In this document: piece after piece, positions 11,246 through 22,972 of the stretch
How positions within the stretch are numbered: the first letter of the stretch is position 1
Layout: each line of letters starts with the position of its first letter
From: Serripes groenlandicus
Taxonomy: Eukaryota; Mollusca; Bivalvia; Cardiida; Cardiidae
Reading direction: 5' to 3'
Length of the DNA stretch: 64,000 nucleotides
Assembly (NCBI GenBank): GCA_031761405.1
Contig: JASEVX010000367.1
Location: 97,156-161,155 of the forward strand
Notes under the pieces: generated by a model
The model's input: the letters and a program-made list of their open reading frames with translations, nothing else
Told to the model about the DNA's origin: nothing
Databases searched by the model: none
Position numbers and translations under genes: made by a program

Positions 11246-11929
11246 AAGGTCACGGAAAAAGCCATCAACTATAACCTGTGAATGGAATTATTGAATTAAA
11301 TTAGAATCTCCTGTGATGTTTGTCAACGTATATCCTTTGTGAGTTGTATACGTTTTCACGCATATGTAATGTATTTTGGGTCTGGTCATATGTACGTTTG
11401 TATATGTGATCATTCCATACGTGTTTGTGCCCTAAAATGCATTTCCCCCATGCAGACAGCAATCAACGAGAATCAGTATATGGACACATTGAACTGTAGG
11501 AGAATGATCTGTGCTGTTTGTGAACGTACAGTTTTGGTGAAATGTATACGTTGACAAACATCAGGGGTCGTTTTCACGCATGTGTTGTATATTTAGGGTC
11601 TGTTCATATGTACCTGTGTATATGTGATGACTTCACACCTGTTCGTGCACTACAGTGCATTTCCCACATGCAAAAAGCCATCAACTAGAATCAGTGTATG
11701 ACAAACATCAGGGGCCGTTTTCACGCATGTGTTGTGTATTCAGGGTCTGTTCAAAGTACCTGTGTATATGTGATGACTTCACACCTGTTCGTACACTACA
11801 ATGCATTTCCCCCATAGAGAAAGCCATCAACTAGAGTCAGTGTACGGAGAAATTGATCTGAAGGAGAAAGTCCTGTTGCGTTTGTCAACGTATAGTTTGG
11901 TTTACGTTATACTTTGACAAACATCAGAG

Positions 11930-13530
11930 GTCATTTCCAAGCTTGACCTAGAAACAGTGTATGGAGATATTGATCTGAAGGAGAATGACCTGTGATGTTT
12001 GTCAACGTATATATTTGGTTTACGTTATACTTTGACAAACATCAGGGTTCATTTCAAAGCTTTACCTAGAAACAGTGTATGGAGATATTCATCTGAAGGA
12101 GAATGACCTGTGATGTTTGTCAACGTATAGTTTGGTTTACGTTATACTTTGACAAACATCAGAGGTCATTTCAAAGCTTTACCTAGAAACAGTGTATGGA
12201 GATATTGATCTGAAGGAGAATGACCTGTGATGTTTGTCAACGTATAGTTTTGGTTTACGTTATATTTTGACAAACATCAGAGGTCAGTTCAAAGCCAAGC
12301 TTTACCTAGATACAGTGTATGAAGATATTGATCTGAAGGAGAATGTCCTGTGATGTTTGTCAACGTACAGTTTTGGTGAAATGTATACTTTGACAAACAT
12401 CAGATGTCATTTCAAAGTTTTACCTAGAAACAGTGTATGGAGATATTGATCTGAAGGAGAATTACCTGTGATGTTTGTCAACGTATATATTTGGTTTACG
12501 TCATACTTTGACAAACATCAGAGGTCATTTCCAAGCTTTACCTAGAAACAGTGTATGGAGATATTGATCTGAAGGAGAATTACCTGTGATGTTTGTCAAC
12601 GTATAGTTTTGGTTTACGTTATACTTTGACAAACATCAGGGGTCATTTCCAAGCTTTACCTAGAAACAGTGTATGGAGATATTGATCTGAAGGAGAATGA
12701 CCTGTGATGTTTGTCAACGTATAGTTTTGGTTTACGTTATACTTTGACAAACATCAGAGGTCATTTCAAAGCTTTACCTAGAAACAGTGTATGGAGATAT
12801 TGATCTGAAGGAGAATGACCTGTGATGTTTGTCAACGTATAGTTTTGGTTTACATTATACTTTGACAAACATCAGAGGTCATTTCAAAGTTTTACCTAGA
12901 AACAGTGTATATAGATATTGATCTGAAGGAGAATTACCTGTGATGTTTGTCAACGTATATATTTGGTTTACGTTATACTTTGACAAACATCAGGGGTCAT
13001 TTCAAAGCTTTACCTAGAAACAGTTTATGGAGATATTGATCTGAAGGAGAATGACCTGTGATGTTTGTCAACGTATAGTTTTGGTTTACGTTATACTTTG
13101 ACAAACATCAGGGGTCATTTCAAAGTTTTACCTAGAAACAGTGTATGGAGATATTGATCTGAAAGAGAATGACCTGTGATGTTTGTCAACGTATATATTT
13201 GGTTTACGTTATACTTTGACAAACATCAGGGGTCATTTCAAAGCTTTATCTAGAAACAGTGTTTGGAGATATTGATCTGAAGGAGAATGACCTGTGATAT
13301 TTTTCAACGTATAGTTTTGGTTTACGTTATACTTTGACAAACATCAGAGGTCATTTCAAAGTTTTACCTAGAAACAGTGTATGGAGATATAGATCTGAAG
13401 GAGAATAACCTGTGATGTTTGTCAATGTATAATTTCGGTTTACGTTATACTTTTACAAACGTCAGGGGTCAATTTCAATGCTTTACCTAGAAACACTGTA
13501 TGGAGATATTCACCTGAAGGAGAATGTCCT
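11930..13530 (+). repeat. Homogenised block of about 128-bp short satellite units
   Basis: About thirteen copies of TTACCTAGAAACAGTGTATG, GAGATATTGATCTGAAGGAG, CCTGTGATGTTTGTCAACGT, TTTGGTTTACGTTATACTTT and GACAAACATCAGAGGTCATT follow head to tail. Compared with the 240-bp unit they lack the segment from the CATGCATG/GGGTCTGTTC part through GCATTTCC. Copies differ at only a few sites, so this block is younger than its surroundings. Confidence 0.9.
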
Positions 13531-16500
13531 GTGATGTTTGTCAACGTATTGCTTTGGTTTACTTCATACGTTGGTAAACACCAGGGGTAATCTCCACGCA
13601 TATGTTGTCTACTTAGGATCTGTTAATATATACGTGTGTATATGTGATCGTTTCATACGTGTTCGTGCCCTACAATGCATTTCCCCGATACAGAAAGCCA
13701 TTAACTAGAATAAGTGAATGTCCTGTGATGTTTGTCAACGTATATATTTGGTTAACTGTATACGTTGACAAACATCAGGGGTCATTTTTACGCATTTTAT
13801 GTATTTAGGGTTTGTTCATAAGTACGTGTCTATATATGATCCTTTTTGTTCGTGTTCGTGCCTTATAATGCATTTTCCTCATGCAGAAAGCCATCGACTA
13901 CAATCAGTGTATGGAGAGATTGAGCTGAAGCAGAATGTCCTGTGATGTTTGTCAACGTATATTTCTGGTGAAATTTATACGTTGACAAACATCAGAGGTC
14001 GTTTTCATGCATGTTATGTATTAAGGGTCTGGTCATAGATACATGTGTATATGTGATCATTGTATACGTGTTCGTGCCCTACAATGCATTTCCCCCATGA
14101 AGAAAGCCGTCAACTAGTAATCAGTGTATGGAGACATTGAACTGAAGGAGAATGTCCTGTGATGTTTGTCAACGTATAGTTTTGGTTCATAAGTACGTGT
14201 GTATAATTTGGTGATCATTGTATACCTGTTCGTGCCCTACAAATCATTGCCAACATACAGAAAGCCAACAACTAGAATCAGTGTATGGAGAGATGGGAGA
14301 GATTGAACTGTAGGAGAATGTCCTGTGATGTTTGGCAACGTATAGTTTTGGTTAACTCTATACGTGGCCAAACCGGGCAAACATCAGGGGTCATTTTCAC
14401 GCATAAGTTATGTATTTAGGGTCTGTGAATATGTACGTGTGTATATGTGATAATTAAATACGAGTTCGTGCCCTACAATGCATTTCCCTGACCTTCCTCT
14501 AGAATCAGTGTATAGAGAGATTGATCTGAAGAGAATGTCCTGTGATGTTTGTCAACGTATATCTTTTGGTGTATTTTTTACGTTGACAAACATCAGGAGT
14601 CGTTTGTATGCATGATATGTATTTAGGGTTTGTTCATAAGTATATATGTGATCATCTCACACGTGTTCGTGCCCTCCAATGCATTTCCTCCATGCAGAAG
14701 GCCATTAACTAGAATCAGTGTAAGGAGAGATTGATCTGAAGAAAATGTCCTGTGATGTTTGTCAACGTATATTTTTGGTGAAATTTATACGGTGACAAAC
14801 ATCAGGGGTCGTTTTCATGCAATATTTGTATTTAGGGTCTGGTCCAAAGTACTTGTGTATATCTGATCATTGTATACCTGTTCGTGTCCTACAATGTATT
14901 TCCCCCATGTAGAAAGCCATCAACTAGAATCAGTGTATGGAGGGATTCAACTGAAGGAGAATGTCCACTGATGTTTGTCAACGTATATATATTTGGTGAA
15001 ATGTATACGTTGACAAACATCAGGGGTCGTTTTTATGCATGATATGTATTTAGGGTCTGTTCATAAGTACGTGTGTATATCTGATCATTTTATACCTGTT
15101 CGTGCCCTATAATGCATTTCACCCAAGCATAAAGTCATCAACTAGAATCAGTATGTGGTGGGATTGAACTGAAGGAGAATGTCCTGTGATGTTTGTCAAC
15201 GTATAGTTTTGGTGAAATGTATACGTTGAGAAATGATGTTTGTCAACGTATTGCTTTGGTTTTAATTTATACGTTGGCAAACATCAGGGGTTTATTTCCA
15301 CGCATATGTTGTGTACTTAGGGTCTGTTAATATGTACGTGTGTATATGTGATCGTTTCATACGTGTTCGTGTCATACAATGCATTTCCCCGATACAGAAA
15401 GCCATTAACTAGAATCAGTGTATGGAGATATTGAACTGGAGGAGAATGTCCTGTGATCGACGTATATATTTGGTTAACTGTATACGTTGACAAACATCAG
15501 GGGTCACTTTTACGCATTTTATGTATTTAGGGTTTGTTCATAAGTATGTGTCTATATATGATCATTTTTTTACGTGTTCGTTCCTTACAATGCATTTTCC
15601 TAATGCAGAAAGCCATCCACTACAATCAGTGTATGGAGAGATTGAGCTGAAGCAAAATGTCCTGTGATGTTTGTCAACGTATATTTTTCGTGAAATATAT
15701 ACGTTGACAAACATCAGAGGTCGTTTTCATGCATGTTATGTATTAAGGGTCTGGTCATAGATACATGTGTATATGTGATCATTGTATACGTGTTCGTGCC
15801 CCACAATGCATTTCCCCCATGAAGAAAGCCGTCAACTAGTAATCGGTGTATGGAGACATTGAACCGAAAGAGAATGTCCTGTGATGTTTGTCAACGTATA
15901 GTTTTGGGTCATACATAAGTACGTGTGTATAATTATGTGATCATTGTATACCTGTTCGTGCCCTACAAAGCATTTCCCCCATGCAAAAAGCCATCAACTA
16001 GAGCCAGTGTATGGAGAGATGGGAGAGATGGAACTGAAGAAAAAATGTCCTGTGTTGTTTGGCAACGTATAGTTTTAGTTAACTCTATACGTGGACAAAC
16101 ATCAGGGGTCATTTTCACGCATAAGTTATTTCCCAGACCTTCCTCTAGAATCAGTGTATAGAGAGATTGAACTGAAGCAAAATGTCCTTGTGATGTTTGT
16201 CAACGTATATTTTTGGTGAAATTTATACGTTGACAAACATCAGAGGTCGGTTTCATGCATGATATGTATTTAGGGTCTGGTCATAAGTACGTGTGTATAT
16301 GTGATAATGGTATACGTGTTCCTGCCTTACAATGCCATCGACTAGAACTTGTGTATGGAGAGATTGAACTTAAACAGAATTTCCTCAGATGGTTGTCAAC
16401 GTATATCTTTGTGATATTTATATGTTGTCAATCATCAGAGTTCATTTGCATGCATGATATAATTATTTGCATCTGTTAACCAGTATGGGTGTAGGTGTAT

Positions 16501-16599
16501 GTATACATGTATGCGCCCTACAGTACATTTCCCTCGCGGAGAAAATCAGCAATTATAACCTGTGAATGGAAAATACTGAGATATGGACTCTTAAACTCT

Positions 16600-16714
16600 A
16601 ACCATAATTTATAAGTAAAGAAACAACAATGCAATACATGTAAGTTTAAACTTATTCATTTAACATCGATTGCGAAACAAGCTTTAAGCTCGGCGTCTGC
16701 TTCATGGATTCCTA
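16600..16714 (-). mobile_element. 3' tail of a tRNA-derived SINE
   Basis: Read on the minus strand it gives AAGCAGAC...GAGC, AAAGCTTGTTTCGCAATCGA and a TAAGTTTAAAC tail, equal to the 3' part of the complete SINE at 36583-36800. It belongs to the head array at 16881-17870, from which a small insertion separates it. Confidence 0.7.
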
Positions 16715-16880
16715 ACCAGGCCCTGAAACTATAAAACTTTTAAAACGTGCTCCATGCTCAGAAATGAACTCCATGCTCCAAATAAGGCTTTTGATTGGTC
16801 AATTTGGAGAACGAATTTGCTTCTGGCCAAACAGATACTTGAGCACAAATTCTGAGCACAGATTAAAATTGTATAGTTTC
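16715..16880. mobile_element. Small inverted-repeat element between SINE tail and heads
   Basis: The ends are imperfect inverses (CCTGAAACTATA and TATAGTTTCGG), with a second inverse pair just inside (GTGCTCCATGCTCAGAAAT and ATTCTGAGCACA). The segment is absent from the homologous position of the SINE at 36583-36800, which supports an insertion. Confidence 0.5.
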
Positions 16881-17870
16881 GGACCCAGTACTCGCGCCGT
16901 TTGTGTGTAAAAATCCCAAAGGCAGAACCCGCTCATCACGGGACCGTTGACGCTCTACCTCTGTGCCACGGTCTCCCAAACGTATACATGTAGTATATAT
17001 AAGCATGCACATTCGTACTCGCGCCGGTTGTGTGGAAAATCCAAAAGGCAGAACCCGCTCATCACGGGACTCTAACCCGGGACCGTTGACGCTTTACCTC
17101 TATGCCACTGTCTCCAAAACGTATACATGTAGTAAATATAAGCAAGCAAATTCGTACTCGCGCCGGTTGTGTGGAAAAATCCCAAAGGCAGAACCCGCTC
17201 ATCACGGGACTCGAACCCGGGACCGTTGACGCTCTACCTCTGTGCCACGGTCTCCAAAACGTGTACATGTAGTATATATAAGCATGCACATTCGTACTCG
17301 CGCTGGTTGTGTGGAAAAATCCAAAAGGCAGAACCCGCTCCTCACGGGACTTGAACCAGGGACCGATGACCCTCTACCTCTGTGCCAAGGTCTCCCAAAC
17401 GTATGTATACATGTAGTATATATAAGCATGCAATTTCGTACTCGCGCCGGTTGTGTAGAAAAATCCAAAATGCAGAACCGGTTCATCACGGGACTCGAAC
17501 CCGGGACCGTTGACGCTCTACCTCTGTGCCACCGTCTCCCAAACGTATACATGTAGTATATATAAGCATGCAAATTCGTACTCGCGCCGGTTGTGTGGAA
17601 AAATGGAAAACTCCCAAACGCAGAACCCTGTCATCACGGGACTCGAACCCGGGACCGTTGACGCTATACCTCTGCTCCACTGTCTCCAAAACGTGTACAT
17701 GTAGTATATATAAGCATGCAAATCGTACTCGCGCCGTTTGTGTGGAAAAATCCCAAAGGCAGAATCCGCTCATCACGGGACTCGAACCCGTGACCGTTGA
17801 CGCTCTACCTCTGTACCACGGTCTCCCAAAACATATATACATGTAGTATATATAAGCATGCACATTCTGA
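16881..17870 (-). repeat. Seven tandem copies of a SINE tRNA-like head, about 138-bp period
   Basis: On the minus strand each unit has an A-box-like TGGCACAGAGGTAGAGCGTC, a B box GGTTCGAGTCCCGTGATGAG, then GCGGGTTCTGCCTTTGGGAT and TTTTTCCACACAACCGGCGC. Units are joined by CGTATACATGTAGTATATAT and AAGCATGCA. The B box is intact in most copies; the first copy (near 16940) has lost it and the second has CTCTAACCC. The same head occurs once in the dispersed SINE at 36583. Long open frames here are by-products of a period divisible by 3. Confidence 0.85.
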
Positions 17871-17879
17871 ACCAACGTG

Positions 17880-18300
17880 TGATGCGGACGCCAGGTTGAG
17901 TAGAAGAGCACTCATATTTTTGGATAAGTCCTACTTAGAATGGATAACAAACGCACCAATATACTTTCAAAACATGTCAATTTACCAGGGCCGACCGAAC
18001 CCGAGGCCGAACTGACCAGAATTCACTAAATAAAATACATAAAACGAATAATTGCGGATAACTATTATGTTTAAATAGCTTGCTCTTCAGCACATCCACC
18101 CGCGATGGCGAGAATCCGTTATAACAAATAAGGGTGTCCCAAATAAAGGTAAAAGCAACGCCCTTTAATAGGTCCCGCCCACACCTCTGGTGTTTGTCCG
18201 AAAAATTACCTGCGATGTTTGTCATAGTATGTTTACCGTCCAAGTACGTCCAGGAATTAAGGGTATACGCCGACAATCAAAACACAGGACGTATATATGT
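17880..18300. other. Gene-free stretch with a satellite remnant
   Basis: Near 18187-18240 the phrases TCTGGTGTTTGTCCGAAAAA and GCGATGTTTGTCATAGTATG are decayed copies of the satellite inverted-pair motif, about 1.7 kb beyond the main array. No gene is visible. Confidence 0.5.
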
Positions 18301-19340
18301 CCACTAGAAATTGTGTGTAATTATCTAAAGACACTGTGTATTGTGTTTTATGAAGTGTCAATTATGGACAGTGGGAGTTATCAATTGGTAGATTTAAGCC
18401 AATCACAATCGAGAATGCGTACCCCACCCACCCCCAGATTTGACACTTGATAACGACTTCACACCAATCAATTCTATTTTTCATTATAAACTGCGTAGGG
18501 GTAATTAATTTCAATAACCCATGTAAAAACATACTAGGATATGATAAAAGAATGTCCCTATATTAATTTAACTGTTTAAAGATTATTATTTGTTTGCCTG
18601 AATCCATTTTTCAAAACACTTTTTAATTGCCGATTTTTTAAAAACAAAGTTGACATGAAGATCTATCAAAATCACAGCCAGCTGTCAAAGAGGACTTGCC
18701 TATGAAATAAATTGCATATAAGCCCATTTTAGTTCATTATTTTTTTAAAATATAAAAGAAACTGAAGTCTGGAGGTGAAAATACATATTGTAATTTGTAA
18801 TGGGTTTTCGTGCATTTTCTGCATTTTGGAAATCGGAAATGTCATTCAAGAAAGTATTACTCACACTCATTCTTATTTGTTTTCAAGTTGACTATTATGA
18901 AAGTTTAGTGCCCTTAATGTGTGTTTGTAATATGTCTCACTGCAGAACACTTTATTTACTGGTGTTTAAAATAAAATCAATAACTCATTAACAGAAATCA
19001 TTCCTTTTGCCATACTGAATGTGATTTAAGAACATCATTCATGTTTAATGTGAATGTAATATTGTAACTTAATTGCTACAATGTAATACCATTATAACTA
19101 AACGTTATTACTCATGGTAGAACCAACAATAACATTGTTGACAAAGGAGCAATATCCACTTTCTGTATTAATTATCTTCTTTTCCAATAATGTATTTTAA
19201 AATAAAACAAAGGGAAACACAATAGAATATGCAAGATGCGAAAAAAGCCAGCGTGCCACCTGGGACTTCCAAGAATTATGAGCAGGACTTCCAAAATTCA
19301 GACCCAGGAAGTCAGGACTTCCTGTTTCAAAAAGTTAGTG
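18301..19340. other. Intergenic, no gene seen
   Basis: AT-rich unique-looking sequence. The open frame at 18800-18991 has no recognisable domain and no supporting context. Confidence 0.5.
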
Positions 19341-19344
19341 CAAG

Positions 19345-19552
19345 CACTGAGTCGCGCAGGCTAATCCGGACAGACACTATTCTCCTTAGAACTGTGGATT
19401 TTCTGTTTCAGGAATCATTACTCGATACCTCTATCCCCCTGATACTGAATGTATCAGCCCGGATCAGTCTTCACGGAGTGAACAGGCTGATCTGCGTCCA
19501 TACATTATGCATAGGCCAAACTGTTTGTTTTCTCGCTGGAGGGCACATATTA
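19345..19552 (-). mobile_element. GAGCCGTCCCGCGAG-family MITE, decayed
   Basis: It shares GATTTTCTGTTTCAGGAATC, TATCCCCCTGA, GCCCGGATCAG and the end TGTTTTCTCGCTGGAGGGCA with complete copies (44157-44420, 52424-52681). The left terminal repeat is missing. Confidence 0.65.
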
Positions 19553-19768
19553 TGAATTAATATTTTTCATTAAAAACATACCTCAAATCTACAGACAACA
19601 AGTTTGAAAACATTTTAGCAATAATATGGGAAATCTCTTAGTGAAATATTATTATCAAATAGAGTTTAAAACCTTATGGTAAAAGGAATAAAATGCTGAT
19701 GTTAAGCATTCTCCATTTTCCACAATGTTTTAAGTCATTTTTATTTTTCATCCATAAATCTTTTAAAA

Positions 19769-20457
19769 TCACTTCAGTAATGGCTCATACAAGTTTGTCA
19801 TGGCAGTACAAATCACAATAATCTGCTCAGCTAGATGGGCCTCAGATAAAGGCAGCACAGTTTGAAGAAGGCGAAAGTTTTTTATCTGTTCCATTTTCAT
19901 TTCCACAACAATTCTTGATGAAGCTATTTGCTGAGTTTTGAAGAACTGACTTTTTGTCATTTGTTTTGACTTTGATATAAATGGTGGCATATTCAAACCA
20001 ATATCACTAGGAAGCAGATCAGCAACAGTAAATCCCTTGTCTGCAAGAATTACGTCTCCAGCTTCTAGCTTGGGTAAGAGCATGTGTCCATCCTTTTGGA
20101 CAATATGGCGATCTGAGGTATGGCCACCCCACACTCGGGAAATAAATGTAACAAGCCCATTTGGCGCAACACCTACAAGAACTTTAAAAGTATTATGGTG
20201 TTTATATTCGCTCCACGTTAGATTTTGAGAAGTCAGGGAGCTAGGCTTCTCACAAAAGAATTCTGTAGCATCAATAACAATGCGGAGTCATGTCGATGAA
20301 GCAGGACGGAAGATTTGCGAGAATCTGCTCTCGTGTTGGCCATGGTATTAAAGATTTCATGTGATCATACATAAAGTTGATCCATGTGTTCATCACACGT
20401 GAAACTGTCATAACTGACACACCGAACATGTCCTTTAAATGTTCTTGTAAAAGACCA
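19769..20457 (-). pseudogene. Harbinger-type DDE_4 transposase, C-terminal part
   Basis: The minus strand resumes after the inserted transposon with GLLQEHLKDMFGVSVMTVSR (helix-turn-helix-like) and continues to NLPSCF near 20300. A one-base shift near 20285 leads to the frame RIVIDATEFFCEKPSSLTSQ (first catalytic Asp in VIDATE). NTFKVLVGVAPNGLVTFIS follows, then RVWGGHTSDRHIV (second Asp), GDVILADKGFTV (third Asp) and VEMKMEQIKNFR near the end, where the family has its catalytic Glu. This is the usual order of a DDE_Tnp_4 domain, as in HARBI1-like proteins. The stop is at 19769. The transposon insertion and the frameshift inactivate it. Confidence 0.8.
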
Positions 20458-20465
20458 AGTCTGAG
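20458..20465. repeat. Target-site duplication, left copy (AGTCTGAG)
   Basis: The same 8 bases lie at 23842-23849 on the other side of the 3.4-kb transposon. In the interrupted gene they are CTCAGACT in the codons for RLRL. Removing the transposon and one copy restores the frame. Confidence 0.85.
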
Positions 20466-20803
20466 GAATCCGGGTCAACTCGGCCTTGGGTCAACTCGGG
20501 GTGGGTCAACTCGGCCAGGTCAACTCGGCCAGTACTGAATATGCATGTAAAAGGAGAATAAGTATTTTATAAGTTGGAATCGTCAATTGCATTGATGCTG
20601 TTTGTTGATGTTGTAAAGGTAAATTGTATAATTATAAAAAAAAACTGTTTGTCACAGTTGTTACATAATATTTATTAAAATTTTAATTCATGTTGTTTGT
20701 TGTATGTAATAAATAATAATTACAATTATAGCTTATCATATAATTAAAGAAAAGTAATTTTTCACAGTTGTTATTTAATCTATCTACTCCAAAATTCTTT
20801 AAT

Positions 20804-22070
20804 AACAAGGGCACCGCAAAGCGGATGCATCCCCTCGGCATTCCATTTTCACATTGAGTTCTCTTGTGATCTAAATATCTAAGTCCAATTTTCGACTTCG
20901 ATCTTTGACCTATGACCTTGAATCAATAGGCTTCAAAATATTGTCACAAACTAACTGTATGCCTAGTTTGGATAAGATCTGTCAAGGAATGGTCAGTGTA
21001 GAGTGGTGACAAGGTTTCCACAGCTGAGATATATTGTAAGTTCAATCAAGTTCAATTTTGGGCATGACCTTTGACCTATGACCTTGAAAACCAATAGGCT
21101 TCAAGACATATCATAAACTAACTGTATAATAAGTTTTATTAAGATCGGTCAATGAATGGTCAGTGTAGAGTTGTGACAAGGCTGCCACAGCTGAAAATAT
21201 TGTAAGTCCAATTTTGAGTTTGACCTTTGACCTATGACCTTGAAAATCAATAGGCTTCAAGATATTATCATTAAGTAACTTTATACCAAGTTTTGTTAAA
21301 ATCCGTCAAGTAATGGTCAGTGTAGAGTGGTGACAAGGTTGCCACAGCTGAAAATAGTGTAAGTGCAATTTTGGGCTTGACCTTTGACCTGGAAAATCAA
21401 TAGGCTTCAAATATTATCATAAACTAACTGTATAATAAGTTTTATAAAGATCGGTCAAGGAATGGTCAGTGTAGAGTGGTGACAAGGCTGTCACAGCTGA
21501 AAATATTGTAAGTCCAATTTTGAGCTTGACCTTTAACCTATGACCTTGAAAATCAATAGGCTTCAAGATATTATCATAAAGTAACTTTATACCAAGTTTT
21601 GTTAAAATCCGTCAAGTAATGGTCAGTGTAGAGTGGTGACAAGGTTGCCACAGCTGAAAATATTGCAAGTCCAATTTTGTGCTTGACCTTTGACCTATGA
21701 CCTTGAAAATCAATAGGCTTCAAGATATTATCATAAAGTAACTTTATACCAAGTTTTGTTAAAATCCGTCCATTAATGGTCAGTGTAGAGTGGTGACAAT
21801 GTTGCCACAGCTTAAAAATATTGCAAGTCCAATTTTGGGCTTGACCTTTGACCTATGACCTTGAAAATCAATAGGCTTCAAGATGTTACCATATACTTAC
21901 TTTATACCAAGTTTGGTTAAGATCTGTCAAGAAATGGTTAGTGTAGATTGATGACAAGGTTTGTTACGGACGGAAGGACACACATACATACATACATACA
22001 TACATACATACATACGGACGGTCCCGTTACTATATCCCTTTCTCGCTTACTTCGTAACCGAGGGGATAAT
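20804..22070 (-). mobile_element. Non-autonomous Helentron-like element 3, with tandem array
   Basis: On the minus strand the 5' end is TTATCCCCTCGG and the 3' side has the inverse CCGAGGGGAT (20829-20838 in plus coordinates), then a hairpin (CCGC TTT GCGG) and CCTTGTTATT. The array has about seven units of about 157 bp, marked by TTGACCTATGACCTTGAAAA, TCAATAGGCTTCAAGATATT and ATGGTCAGTGTAGAGTGGTG. It lies wholly inside the 20466-23841 transposon and so is younger than that insertion's founder copy. Confidence 0.75.
21982..22016 (+). repeat. (CATA)n microsatellite
   Basis: About eight CATA units followed by CGGACGGTCCCG close the array of Helentron-like element 3. Confidence 0.9.
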
Positions 22071-22144
22071 TAAAGTTTGACTGACTTTAAAGAATCGTTA
22101 TTTTTGCCATTAAGATGTTTATAACGAGTTTGAGTAGTCCTAAC

Positions 22145-22282
22145 TAACACTGCACGAAAATTGGGATTTAATTTAGAGTCAATTTCCTTAAATTCCGAAA
22201 TTTACTTGCACATGTGCAAGTAAATTTCGGAATTTAAGAAAATTTACCTCTAAATTAAATCCCAATTTTCGTGCAGTGTAAA
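22145..22282. mobile_element. Fold-back MITE, near-perfect palindrome
   Basis: Two arms of about 64 nt face each other around TTGCACATGTGCAA. The termini are CACTGCACGAAAATTGGGAT and its inverse. The flanking TAA on both sides may be a 3-bp duplication. A CACTG start with a 3-bp duplication fits CMC (CACTA/Chapaev-type) or Harbinger elements. The element is non-coding. Confidence 0.8.
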
Positions 22283-22420
22283 GATATATCCCGAAAGAAA
22301 TAAAAAAAAAATCAATATTATACAAACCTATCTTTGATTGCGCTATATGTGTTCAGAGAAAATAACTTTAATTTAATTTGCATCCGATTGTGCGTTGTTG
22401 TGTGTTTTTGATTTTGCGTG

Positions 22421-22519
22421 ATGGTATTGTGCATATCATGTTCGCGTGCGGTTCGTGAGAGACAGCAAGCTGTAGAATGTGACTGGTGTGTAAATGGCAG
22501 CATCGCACGTGCGACACAG
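22421..22519 (+). pseudogene. Zinc-finger remnant in the 3.4-kb transposon
   Basis: The frame from ATG at 22421 gives MVLCISCSRAVRERQQAVEC then DWC. A one-base shift near 22490 continues as KWQHRTCDTG. The Cys spacing (CxxC, then CDxC) and the WQHRTC ending resemble the zinc finger found at the start of mollusc FLYWCH/MULE proteins. CAG/GTATGG at 22517-22522 could be a splice donor. Too decayed to be functional. Confidence 0.45.
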
Positions 22520-22972
22520 GTATGGCTAATTTTATCTATAAATCTATATGCTGTTTGTGGATTTTTTAGTCTCCTTTTCATTATATTTTACTGTTTTGCC
22601 TAAGTCATACTTATTTTATGAGAACTTCCCTAAATTTGCATTGTTGTACTGGTTTTAATACGGAAATCCTGGATCCGCCCCTGATCAGTACACACTTCAA
22701 CGTATTTAGTTACTGGCAGAAAACATATATGACGAAGCAGATTCATAGCAGATGTATAGCTAGCAATCAAGTAGCTCGGATATATTATCAATATTAATAT
22801 TATCATCAAATATAACAAATCTTTCTACTGTAAATAAATAGCGATTATTCACGACGTCTTTTCTATAATTGCTTTTGTGTTCATTGAAATTCTATTTTGA
22901 AGTTTGTTCCTTGTTTAAATTTGAAAATATTTGCTACTTTCACTTCAGGCTGGCATCATCGTATAAACAGCA

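Larger units (their letters stand above)
10130..16475 (+). repeat. Palindromic satellite array, right arm
   Basis: This is the same unit as the left arm but inverted: CCTGTGATGTTTGTCAACGT, spacer TTTTGGTGAAAT, TATACGTTGACAAACATCAG, GGGTCGTTTTCATGCATG, GGGTCTGTTCATA, GTGCCCTACAATGCATTTCC, AGAAAGCCATCAACTAGAAT, TGAACTGAAGGAGAATGTCC. About 30 unit-equivalents are present, including the short-unit block at 11.9-13.5 kb. Similarity is higher towards 13.7-16.3 kb than near the inversion point. No protein-coding gene is present. Confidence 0.9.

Noticed and set aside
11930..13530. CRISPR-like regular repeats
   Set aside because: The repeats are about 128 bp with nearly identical spacers, in a eukaryotic satellite. 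There are no cas genes and no unique spacers.
16881..17870. Cluster of true tRNA genes
   Set aside because: Box A and B sequences are present, but no unit folds into a convincing cloverleaf by eye, and the same head is part of a dispersed SINE.
16963..17911. Long overlapping frames on both strands as proteins
   Set aside because: They fall in the SINE-head array. The period of about 138 bp keeps frames open by chance.
18800..18991. 63-codon hydrophobic frame as a secreted protein
   Set aside because: No splice or promoter context and no family resemblance in AT-rich sequence.
20037..20228. Plus-strand frame at 20037
   Set aside because: Antisense to the DDE_4 transposase coding frame.
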